In this document: in pieces, positions 54,501-64,000 of the stretch | How the letters are laid out: each line of letters begins with the position of its first letter | Numbering within the stretch: position 1 is the first letter of the stretch | Assembly (NCBI GenBank): GCA_003864495.1 | Contig: ML133504.1 | Location: 121,284-185,283, forward strand | DNA: 64,000 nucleotides | From: Nemopilema nomurai | Lineage: Eukaryota > Cnidaria > Scyphozoa > Rhizostomeae > Rhizostomatidae | Direction of reading: 5' to 3' | Made by a program: the position numbers and the translations under genes | Notes under the pieces: model-generated | Told to the model about the DNA's origin: nothing | What the model saw: the letters and a program-made list of their open reading frames with translations, nothing else | Database searches by the model: none

Positions 54501-55440
54501 AAAAACATCCCCAGACAACTTCTGCTGTAATTCTAATTCAGCAAAGACTTTTTGTGTCTAGCACTGTTAACAAAACTGGGCTGTGTGAGAAACTTTTGCA
54601 AAGCAGGAAACACATGTTTAAGGGAAAGTTAATTGAAATTCTGATTTCTCGCCCCATTATTCTCAAAATAATTGATCAAAGGATGCATTTTTTAAGGATG
54701 TTGTTAATTCAATGCCAAGCTTTGAGAAGGTAGGCCATTCTGATGGTTGCCAACATGCTCAATCTGCAGGGGGCTATTGCCCTTACAATAAACTACAAAC
54801 TTCTGAAAGAAGAGGAGGCTAACTTGATTACTTTGCTGTCCTGTCTAGGCAACACTGAACATAATAATACTTCATGAAGATACTTCCGTAATAAAAGAAG
54901 TATAATCTAGCATCAAAGGATTGAAATCCAAATAACTCAAGACAATTGATTGAAAAGAAATCCATTTTCTTCTGATTCCTGATAGAGAAGGCACAACGGT
55001 GTTTTAAATCACTTACTGTGAGGCCTCAACGAATATTTCGTTTAGTTAGGAGTTTTAACCTTACAAAAGGTTTTTTCATCAAATAGAATGAATCCACGCA
55101 AGACAAATAATTGTCCACGCCCACTTTTCGTCCTGATAGGCACCTAGGCCTCATACCCGCAATTTGGCATCGAGAAAAGGCATGTTTCACTCCAGAGCTC
55201 TGCAGTGGAGTTAGCTCTTACGAAAATGATGCTTTCCCAATGTTGCTCATAACCGAATGCAACATAAAATCTCAAAAAGATGATTCATTTTAGAAACCAG
55301 TCTTGCTGATGAAAGATTGCAACACTTCACTGATTTGACTGAGGAATGGGCGGATCCCAAAGACACAGGAGTAAGGAGAAATTTGGCAAGATTGAATCTC
55401 CATGCACGGTTTATAGCAATTTATGGCGAGCTTTTACAGG
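51511..55440. other. Gene-poor stretch between prominin and the FAXC-like gene
   Basis: I see no coding homology, large repeat or transposon end here. The part nearest 55440 probably contains the 3' untranslated region of the FAXC-like gene on the minus strand. A minus-strand donor (CA|GTAAGT near 55012) and an acceptor (TTTCATTGCAG near 53592) could frame an intron in it, but this is untested. Confidence 0.45.
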
Positions 55441-55685
55441 CACAAAATCACTAGCAAACTAATAATTTGACTGAAGAACAACACCTTATCGTGGAAAGAG
55501 AAAGCAGAGGCCCTAAAGGGCAACCACTCATACTTCCAAGATTATTTTCTTGTGACGAGGTTAAAAATTGAAATTTTTTCCTAGAATGTAAGCAAGGTAA
55601 CGGAAATACACACACCTTCCCATCCAATAGCAAAATCATTTCCATTACTCTGCCCCCGCCTTCCCGCTTTCTGCAGCTTCGCCGT

Positions 55686-57009
55686 TCACTTGTGCGTCTC
55701 TTCTGGTTTATCTTCGGTTTTTTCTTCATCGGTCTTTGCTTCAGCTTCGGTTGCTTCGGGTTTCGCCTCGCCTTCTGCACCCTCCTCGGTCTTGGCTCCA
55801 TCTGCCTTGCCATCTTCTGCCTTGCCCTCTTCTGCCTTGCCCTCTTCTGCCTTGCCCTCTCTGCCTTCTCCTCTTCGCTCGAGTTATCTTCCTTCTTCGC
55901 TTCCTTCGCTTTCTTTTTCCCGGTTTTGAAACTAAACCTTCTTCTGATGTGTGTGTGCTCTGGTTTGTCTCCCAGAACCATTTCGTTCCAGTCAGCCCAA
56001 AACTCGCTCTTCAGCCTTTCAACAAAATCAGCTAAGTTCTTGAATTCCTCTTTCACCATTTTCGATTGCGGTGATTCTAAACCAGAATGGAGGATGTTGG
56101 CAAGCAAGCCGAAGGCAGTGGCATCCAACGACGTGGCCTCCGCTCCCATCATGTAAGGTTTTTCGCCAAGGTAATCCGAGAGCGCCCGAAGATCTTGCTC
56201 TGCGATTTTGTAAATCTCCTCTTTGGTGTGCCGGCCTATTCCTTGATGGTCGAGGGTTGACCTTGCTTTTCGTTGGTTCATCTTGAAGGTTACAGCGAAG
56301 CCAATACCTTTCTGGTGGCTGGACAGCACCTTTTTGAACTCACTAAATTCGTCTACCCAACGTGAGTACATCACAGTGAAATAAGACTGTTCCTCTAGCA
56401 TAACTTTCAGTGCCCTCGACTGTGCCTTTTCAGATTTGCTCAAGTTCTTATCCATGTCAATTTCAAAAGTCTTGTTCAAATAGTCGATAATAAAGCTAGA
56501 ATCCGAGATCCTCTCACCCTTGTATTCGATCCAAGGCATTTTCCCCTTCTTCCCGACTTTGAAAGAGTGAACATTCTCGTATGGAATCTTATTCATCCTT
56601 AAGAATGTTTCCAGTTTAAGACAGAAAGGTGAAAGGCTTGGAACGCTGGATGCTGGCGGGAACTGGTGCAGCACGACCTTCGGAGGGCCCTCCTCTTTTT
56701 TCTCCTCTTGGACTTCAACTTTTTCTGCATCTTGCTGTACAGCAACCGCCTCTTTGGCCCCGTCCTTTTCAGCAGCAGCAGGAGTGTCTTCTTCTCCTTT
56801 GGCAAGCTCGGCATCACCATTCTCTTTCACCTCTTCTTGGACTGCCCCTGCAGGTTTTGCTTCTTCTTGGCCATGTGAGTCTCCAACTCCACAGTTTTGA
56901 CAACAGTCACTTCGGTCACTGTGCCTTCGTCCGAAGTCGTAATCGTTTTCGTTTCGATTACTTCGACAGTCTCAGTGGTGGTAGTATGAACGGTTTCTAC
57001 TTCAGCCAT
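55686..57009 (-). CDS. FAXC-like: FAXC-like protein with metaxin/GST-type fold, acidic tail
   Basis: This single exon begins at Met 57009 with a threonine- and valine-rich start (MAEVETVHTTTTETVEVIET), followed by an acidic low-complexity stretch. The core has a thioredoxin-like GST_N domain (KVVLHQFPP, SLSPFCLKLETFLRMNKIPY, GKMPWIEYKGERISDSSFII) and a helical GST_C part (EEQSYFTVMYSRWVDEF, YMMGAEATSLDATAFGLLAN). These match failed axon connections/FAXC proteins, which act in axon development in Drosophila and lack known transferase activity. The tail is rich in lysine, alanine and glutamate. Two apparent single-base losses, near 56870 and 55860, break the frame. The conserved core between them is intact, so assembly error is more likely than a pseudogene. 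Stop TGA is complementary to 55686-55688. Confidence 0.85.
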
Positions 57010-57310
57010 CCTAAAACTTTCAGTACAAGCCTGTGATTTAGTGGGATACGATCGCAAATCAAACACCCTAACTACACAACTTTCTTCGAAGTACGAACAA
57101 CGCCCTACAATTCAACGTTACGCAGCTTGTTCCATTTGCTAAATTTATGCATATTCATGCAATCAAAGCCAAACGAGCCAATCAGCTCTTAGCACAATTG
57201 TGTGGATCCTAACACTTATTGTCCACGGCTAAAGATCCCATTGTTCACAACCAGTCAAGCGACAGCCTATTATAAAACTAACCAATTAAAAGCGTTCTAG
57301 CGAATAATTA
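57010..57310 (-). promoter_or_regulatory. Upstream region of the FAXC-like gene
   Basis: The promoter and 5' untranslated region should lie here. The FAXC frame stays open upstream to a Met at 57066, but the start at 57009 looks more natural. No TATA box is obvious. Confidence 0.4.
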
Positions 57311-58382
57311 GGCGGGAAAAGATTCAAGGATGTTTATTGTTTGGTAGGTGCAATCCTGAACAAAGCTTGCAGGGCAAGTTGAGGTGTTAGGAAGTTTCCA
57401 AAACATTGTTAACGGTTGATCGTAGAGCAAATATTGCAAACTGCTATATTGGAATAGTCATATTGTGACTGGTCCTTTGTTGGAGCTTGTGAAACCGCGA
57501 CACAGCCCCGACTGCTATCCGAAGTTTGAGGTGAAAGTTAACAGCGAAGCAGGTAGTTGGCAAAAAGAATTAAAACGGGCAACAATTATTTATAAACAAT
57601 TGTGACGCGTTTTGCGGATGTAGCAACTTGCTGAACCCGTTGTGACTTGGATCGGATAAACTTGCACAATGACTCGGCACTCTATCAAGTTTTATCATAA
57701 TTCTCACTGGTTTCTTGCGAGCCCAAACAAATGGCAGCTCTGTAATTTGCAACATGATTTATTAACGAGGCCCTTGTGGGATTGAATTGCAGTATTCGAG
57801 TCAGCGGAACATTCACCCCTGAGTCATCTAGGAGGATTCGCACGTTTCCTGTGAGATTTTAATCGCAAGTAACGAGTCAATAGCGGTAACTGATTACCCA
57901 TCTAGAGGCTGGCTGGCCGCGTGCCCCCCTGCTTTAGCCAAGGAATCGAAACTACTACATCATCACTACACGAGGAAGTAAGGGCTTTTTTATAGAGCCG
58001 TGGTACGATAAGACAACATAATCATCGTCTCCATTCCTAGTCATAGAGGTAGAGCTGCCTAAGGTACTGGAAATAATGTAGAGCCACGTCTGTTTTTGCG
58101 CATTCCAAAATAAGCAGGCTCTCCTGTTAGTCTTAAAAGGGGGAGAGTGACCAAATTTTGAAACAAGAAAATACAAAGAAAAGGACTAGCCATTTGTAAT
58201 ACGTGAAAAAGATTCAATTTGCTTGAGATGCCATGGGCCTGGTAAAGTATACGTAATGTGTTGACAAGAGGCAACTGGCGTCGGCCTGAGAAATAATGAA
58301 AAAGATTGCCCTCGCAATCTTTCCAAAATCGATGAGAAAACTGGAGAGGGTCGGCGATTCTATTCTTCGGTGGTGTATTAGA
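57311..58382. other. Intergenic stretch without recognised features
   Basis: Open frames on the minus strand at 57955-58176 and 58059-58388 show no family motif. I see no transposon ends. Confidence 0.5.
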
Positions 58383-58383
58383 G

Positions 58384-58830
58384 TACACGTTTTTTTATAC
58401 AAGAAACCGGTTCATTAGAAACCTAGTACTAAAGCCCCAAATATTTAAGAAACTTTTAGAACTAAATGAATATTTTTAAGAAACTCCAAAAAAAAAAACT
58501 ACTTTCTGAGCCGAAAAATATTACATACCGGGTGTCTCGAAAATAAAACGAAAATAATACAACAATTTAAGCACACTGTACCGGGTGTCTCGATAAAAAG
58601 TACCCCTGTTTCCATAAAATAATGAACAGAGATACGATATCAAATCTTACTGCTGCATAATCAACTTTAATACAATTAGTATGCAAGGGAAGGCACACAA
58701 TTTGATGTTAAATGCTTATCTAAAAATAAGAAACTTTTAAGAAACTTTTAGTACTAGAAACTAGTGAAAAATTAAGAAACTTTTAGTACTAGGACCCAAG
58801 CTAGGTTTCTTATGAAAACAATAACGTGTA
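58384..58830. mobile_element. TA-target MITE, copy 1
   Basis: The element (58386-58828) has ends CACGTTTTTTTATA and an imperfect inverse ending in AACGTG, flanked by TA. It matches 60810-61161 in direct orientation. Inside, AAGAAACTTTTAGTACTA-like strings recur. This copy carries about 80 extra bases near 58528-58609, in which TACCGGGTGTCTCGA occurs twice. Confidence 0.8.
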
Positions 58831-59355
58831 GCGATTGTCAACTAGGGGGCGTGCTTGTTTCTATTGTTTTATATTATTAGTTAGATTTTACGTTTAAAAT
58901 ATCTTATTTTTGTGTGCATGGACTTTTTGAATTGCGCTGGCTATTTTGTTTCCTTTGATCAAAATCTAATTTATTTCATATCTAACTTATTAAGACTGCA
59001 AGTCATTTTACAGAAAGTACGCCTTAGTAAGCTACCCTTTTTCAGCAAAGTTTTAGATCAGATAATGAACTCGGTGAATTGGGGTTCGATAGTGGCTCCT
59101 GGATAGCCCATGTGGAGGTGTGCGAGATAAAATGGTTGACAATGGTGGGGTCAAAGAATTTTGGGGGTCAAAATGTCATCGTTCTGTCACCGGTATGATG
59201 TCACTCTCTTATTGTGTTACCAAAATTGTGGTAATTCAGCCGATTTATTTCGCTTGATATCAACCTATGACTGGGGCGTTGGTCGCATTAACTGCCAAAG
59301 TAACTGCATTAACTGCCGAAAAATTCCAAATTACCTTTTGGATCTCGAATGTTGA
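58831..59355. other. Spacer without recognised features
   Basis: I see nothing recognisable in this AT-rich stretch. Confidence 0.5.
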
Positions 59356-59418
59356 AAGTTAAAAGATCTTTAGCCAAAGTTAAAAGATCTTTAGCCAAAG
59401 TTAAAAGATCTTTAGCCA
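59356..59418. repeat. 22-bp repeat, three copies
   Basis: The unit AAAGTTAAAAGATCTTTAGC plus CA occurs three times in tandem with almost no change. Each copy contains the palindrome AAAGATCTTT. Confidence 0.9.
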
Positions 59419-59940
59419 AAATGCAAAAGTGAAACTACAAGATGCTGTAAATTCTGTACATTTGAGAAATACCTGCTTCTGCGCGTGAAAAATACCTGAC
59501 AAACGGGGTCCAGGCTTAAGCTTATAACCAGGGGTGTCGCTAAAGGGGAGTACAGAAGGCACTATACCCCACTAATTTTGTGTCGTTGGCACACCCTAGG
59601 TGTGAGAGCGTCGGAGATGAACTATGGCACCTGTCCAGAGAAGATCCCTTTTGTACTTTCTATTTTAACAACTTTAGGCTGCGGTGGGATATCCTTCTCG
59701 TCACTTGCAAAATATTTGGCATTCTCAAAATTTTTCATCCTATCCCATTTGATCCATCATATTGTTGTGGTAGATGTAAACATGAAAAAGGAATTAGAAG
59801 GGTCAAATGAGGATATTCATCAAACGCATTCTTCACATTCCGTTTGTCGCCAGTCAATGGAACCTAGGTTGTAAAACTAACTTGTTTCCCTAGATGTGAT
59901 GTGGAAGCCCCGCAAGAAATTGGCTGTTGAGTACGGTGAC

Positions 59941-60760
59941 CCACAGGTGCCACAGCTAAACTTTCCTTCCCACTGCAAGACTTTCATTTTCATTGCAAAA
60001 ACTTTCTTTCTCACGGTAAAACTTTATACCAGATGCGTTTGGATGCATTTGACAGTTAAGCCAAACGAATCTGCAAACCTGTGAAAAATGGAGGACAGAG
60101 GTGACAACATAGACGATAGGGTCAAGGGTGTATCTTGACGATTTGGAGTGGTATGTGTCTGTATGTTGTGTGTGGTGTGTGTGTGTGTGTGGTGGGGGGT
60201 TGCTTTAAACGGGTAAATGTACTGACAGAAATTGGGAAGACGAGTAAAAATTGCTCATTTTATTTGATTTACGTTAGAAAATTTCGTACACACCAGTACA
60301 ATATATACTATTTACAACAATATACTATATAAATGAGATCAAGATAGGCATCTACCGATAATCCGTAACATCGACGATCCGTAACATCTACCGACCAACA
60401 TTCCAAAAGTGGGGGGGAGGTGGTACGCCCTTGGATTTGGTAATGGAATATTTTTTCAAGGGATTCATTTACAAGGAAATAGTTTGTTTCTTCAACGAAA
60501 TTACGGGTGCATTGTAAGCCTCAGGTCAAGCATATATGTAAATGTAGGTGATCACGATCACGAAAGAGGATAAGGGCTGCTAGATGGCCCCCAGGGTAAT
60601 CTTGAATACCGCTCTGTTTGGCACGATCTTCAAATGAAGGGCATCAGAACTCTCCCTTTTTCTCCTGTCGCTGCTATATTCTTCAAGCGCGAATAAAGTA
60701 AGTTTTGTCGTGAAAAATAAATTTGCAATAAGAAAGTAAGTTTTGCCGTGGCACCTGTGG
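59941..60760. mobile_element. 820-bp inverted-repeat element
   Basis: The left end CCACAGGTGCCACAGCTAAA and the right end GCCGTGGCACCTGTGG are inverted repeats. Both subterminal regions repeat AAACTTTCTTT-like strings. No coding homology and no clear target duplication are visible; a short GT-rich run lies at 60160-60191. Confidence 0.65.
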
Positions 60761-60807
60761 ATAACAGTAGTTGTGGGCTTTATTGGTAGAAAACCAACTT
60801 GGGCTGT

Positions 60808-61163
60808 TACAAGTTTTTTATAAGAAACAGGTTTATAAGAAACCTAGAACTAGAGCCCCAAAAATTTGAGAAAAATTTAGAACTAAATCAATATTTTTAA
60901 AAAACACCAAAAAAATAAGATGACTTTCTGAGCCGGAAAATAATGATGTTCCCATAAGAATAATGAACAAGAGATACGAGATCACATCTTACTGTTGTGT
61001 TATAAACTTTAATACAATTAGTATGCAAGGGAAGGCACACAATTTGATGTTAAATGCTAAAAATAAGAAACTTTTAAGAAACTGTTAGTACTAGAAACTA
61101 GTGAAAAATTAAGAAACTTTTAGTACTAGGACCCAAGCTAGGTTTCCTATAAAAAAACGTGTA
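60808..61163. mobile_element. TA-target MITE, copy 2
   Basis: This is the second copy of the element at 58384-58830 (here 60810-61161), flanked by TA. It has the intact right end TATAAAAAAACGTG and lacks the insertion seen in copy 1. Both copies share the string GGAAGGCACACAATTTGATG. Confidence 0.82.
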
Positions 61164-61296
61164 CTGTGCACATAGAAACACGAAACACGATTCGCGCAAC
61201 GGGGAATTGGGCAACTGTTTTTACATCCGTCCACAAAAACAGGGCGTTTTTCTATAATCTTAAAAAGACTCCGTTCCCGGTGTGCGGACACTTTAG

Positions 61297-61700
61297 CCCA
61301 GTCCACACTACACAAACTAACCGAGGTTCGCCCCAGGTTAAATTTAATTTTCATGTTTTGTAATGTGGACACAAAGTCGGGGCGAACCCAGGTTAGCTGA
61401 TGCTACGCATGCGTAGTTAAATTACAACAAAACAACGACAGCAAAACAAATTTTCCACAAACTCGATCAAAATGGAAGTTGCCGAAGTCGCAGTCTATTG
61501 TATTTTGTCAAAAATGTTTTTCCTGGCAATGCAGATTATTTTTCGGCGCGCAAAATGAAAACACATTCAAATATGCGCATGCGTTAAAATAACTAACCCA
61601 GGTTCGCCCCCATGTTAGTTGTGTCCACACTGCAAAATTTAACCTGGGTTAGCAAGGACCTGGGGCGAACCTTGGTTAGTTTTTTTAACGCATGCACATG
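61297..61700. repeat. Cluster of inverted AACCNAGGTTCGCCCC motifs
   Basis: AACC-AGGTTCGCCCC or its complement occurs at about 61319, 61378, 61596 and 61661, with a partial copy at 61639. Strings GTCCACACT or AATGTGGACAC and CGCATGCG-type palindromes lie beside them. The arrangement suggests a fold-back element or an element inserted in its own kind; I could not fix its ends. Confidence 0.6.
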
Positions 61701-62389
61701 CGCATAAACCATGAGCCCTTCTGGAGGCCGGAGCCCTCCATTTCATTTTAAGGGGGCTGTCCTTTCAACGGACCGCGACGTTTCGATAAGAGCCCAACTT
61801 TTTGCACAAAAAATTGATCTTAAAACAATGCAAAGTTGCTAAAAGGAGACTAAAATCAACAAAACGATAAAAAATATTAGATTTATTTTCGCTTTTCAAA
61901 TTGAAGCGGGACAAATTGTTTTGACAATCTTAAAACCATAATGCAGTTGCGCTCTTGCCCTTTTGCTACTATTTTAAAGACTTCAGCCAAAGCACAAACC
62001 ATCCCTCTTGCAGCTTTTTGGTGCCAAACAATATTGCAGGGAAAGCACAATAATGTCAGAACACTTTTGCAGTCTATTTGAAGGAAAGTCAAAGGATGCG
62101 ATTCATCATTCACCAAATCAAACGACTTTAGATCAAACAGTACTAGATCCCTTTCAACACAAATCTGGATTAGTTTGCATGCAGCCTTTGAATTTGAGGA
62201 AAACATTAAAAACTTTGCAAGAATGATAAGGTATTGGAATGGGGCGATCCGTAAAGGTTATGCATGTGGCTAAAGATGCTATTATCGACTGTCGACTTAG
62301 ACTAATTTACATTCAGGCTCACAGGCTCAAAATTGCTAATTTGATATAAGATGTTATTTTATATTGAATTTTCCTAATATTCTAGTGCT

Positions 62390-62393
<4 letters not shown>
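61701..62393. other. Spacer without recognised features
   Basis: I see no coding homology. A minus-strand open frame at 61883-62206 shows no family motif. Confidence 0.5.
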
Positions 62394-62557
<164 letters not shown>

Positions 62558-62707
62558 TTGAGCTTGTTATGAAGTTTTTTTGTAGACAAAAGGCGTTGTC
62601 AACGTCCTTTAAGTCTCTGAAGGGCGTGTCTATGAAGATTTTTCCAGCCCCCTTTTCTTTTATAAATGGCACTCCCAATCTGAAACGCTGGATCCGCCCC
62701 TGTCAGG
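62558..62707. mobile_element. Right end of a hAT-like element
   Basis: CTGGATCCGCCCCTG at about 62691-62705 equals the right end of the hAT-like element at 18613-19287. No matching left end was found nearby, so only this end, or a truncated copy, is present. A GA microsatellite lies close to this end in both places. Confidence 0.5.
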
Positions 62708-63105
62708 GTTCTCTGTGAGCTAGCAATAGCATGTGATCTTGCACCTGATAGAAAGGTCCCTATTAGCGCTCTATAAAAGTTGCTCAAAATCATTTGCATA
62801 AAAGCAATGCCATATAGTATAATCATAGCTTGAGGTATCTTAGAAATTCTCCCTTAAATCTGCAAATTTGCTAGCTCAAAAATTATCTTAAATTTATCTT
62901 GGCATAGCGATCTAAAACCTCTTTTTCCATTCGCTGCTCCGTCATTGTGGCTTGAGCTGAGATTTTTCGTCGACTTTCGAGGCTTTTGTCTTCATAAGAA
63001 ATCTTTTCATAATGGGCACGATTCCAGGTGCTGGACCAGCTTTAGTTCAGCGGGAAAATGTTCCAAGATGTCACTTAAGCCTGCCACTGGTCACGGCTGT
63101 CTATC
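62708..63105. other. Spacer without recognised features
   Basis: I see no gene or repeat here. Confidence 0.5.
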
Positions 63106-63740
63106 CTTTTTCTGCAATTATCCCTAAATATCAATTAAAATTCAAGTAAGAGGAGAAATGATAAGGAATGATACCTCAAAGATTTATTTGAGGTGTCCTT
63201 TTGAAAAACTTTTTACCTTGCTGTTCGCTGTTCCAAGAACATTTTTCTATAGACAATTACTGTATGACTGCAATTGACCACTTTCATGTCACTTCCATGG
63301 AGACTTGGAGCGCCCAGTTGATCATATCATACTTTTGACTTCCAAAATTTCATACCAAACAAAAAGCAAGCCGAGTGAGCATTAGATGGGAAGGCCGAGA
63401 AAAGAGAAAAGTTAANCTTTTTCTGCAATTATCCCTAAATATCAATTAAAATTCAAGTAAGAGGAGAAATGATAAGGAATGATACCTCAAAGATTTATTT
63501 GAGGTGTCCTTTTGAGGTGTCCTTTTGAAAAACTTTTTACCTTGCTGTTCGCTGTTCCAAGAACATTTTTCTATAGACAATTACTGTATGACTGCAATTG
63601 ACCACTTTCATGTCACTTCCATGGAGACTTGGAGCGCCCAGTTGATCATATCATACTTTTGACTTCCAAAATTTCATACCAAACAAAAAGCAAGCCGAGT
63701 GAGCATTAGATGGGAAGGCCGAGAAAAGAGAAAAGTTAAA
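63106..63740. repeat. 310-bp direct duplication meeting at an undetermined base
   Basis: Segment 63106-63415 is repeated at 63417 to about 63740 with near-perfect identity. The only undetermined base of the window (63416) lies exactly at the junction. The second copy has an extra 14-bp GAGGTGTCCTTTTG repeat. This is what results when two overlapping contig ends are joined without being merged. Confidence 0.9.
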
Positions 63741-64000
63741 ACTTGCTGGTTCCCGAGTCTGCTGTACGCAATGCTGAATTTATATGTGAGTTTTGTGTAC
63801 AAGTTTTTTTTCTTCATTGTCAACCATTAATTTCAGTGAAAAAATAAGGTTTCCGCAATTGTAAGCGCTTTACGACCTATCGTCGAAAAAGGTGAGGGAA
63901 CAAAACAATCCTTAGCCCAAAGGCTGCGCAGTCTCTGCTTGAGGATAATAACAGAAAAGAGAGAAGTTATAACTGACGAGTTTTTTTGGAAAATTTCTTC
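63741..64000. other. Window end without recognised features
   Basis: I see no gene or repeat in the last 260 bases. Confidence 0.5.

Noticed and set aside
55690..56156. Plus-strand open frames opposite the FAXC-like gene
   Set aside because: They are shadows of the minus-strand coding sequence, produced by its repetitive acidic tail.

Overview
The window looks like nuclear DNA of a marine invertebrate, most likely an anthozoan cnidarian such as a stony coral. The reasons are an intron-rich, AT-rich layout, a mix of BEL/Pao, Ty3/Gypsy, LINE, hAT, PIF/Harbinger and TTAA-target elements, TTAGGG-type telomere-like repeats, and gene sequences of animal type. The species cannot be fixed from the sequence alone. 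There are three host genes: a complete prominin gene on the plus strand, an intronless myosin essential-light-chain-like gene nested antisense in one of its introns, and a FAXC-like (failed axon connections) GST-fold gene on the minus strand.

Layout. (1) 1-9735 is one satellite block of short CTAGCCTCGTTT-type monomers with kilobase-scale internal duplications and two telomere-like patches. (2) 9745-19300 is a graveyard of nested transposable elements: a BEL/Pao fragment with a probable 3' LTR, a LINE fragment splitting an LTR-like repeat, and a decayed Gypsy pol interrupted by a TTAA-target element, a hAT element with a perfect 8-bp target duplication and an inverted LTR-like copy. A second hAT-like element and a GA microsatellite close the block. 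(3) 19820-21712 is a PIF/Harbinger element with a broken transposase.

(4) 22318-50344 is prominin. I could join 23 coding exons (22 introns) whose splice phases all agree, giving 869 codons plus stop, with a signal peptide, five membrane segments, the cysteine-rich first cytoplasmic loop and a C-terminal PPPY motif. Its introns hold much of the repeat content: a 3.5-kb element with arms of about 0.8 kb, several smaller inverted-repeat elements, a 23-bp minisatellite of 2.6 kb, a 19-bp array of 22 nearly perfect copies, and a 143-bp satellite made of 26-bp subunits. The light-chain-like gene (45664-46107 or 46257, minus) lies in intron 21.

(5) 50345-55685 holds the prominin 3' untranslated region and a long stretch without recognisable genes. 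The FAXC-like gene (55686-57009, minus) follows; it has two apparent one-base losses that may be assembly errors. (6) 57100-64000 is gene-poor and holds two copies of a TA-target MITE, an 0.8-kb inverted-repeat element, a cluster of inverted GGTTCGCCCC motifs, a GA microsatellite and a 310-bp direct duplication meeting at an undetermined base, probably an assembly artefact.

The genes do not form a pathway. Prominin organises plasma-membrane protrusions, light chains serve myosins, and FAXC proteins are linked to axon development in flies. No CRISPR array, rRNA or tRNA gene was found. Exon and element borders were read by eye and not tested by alignment.
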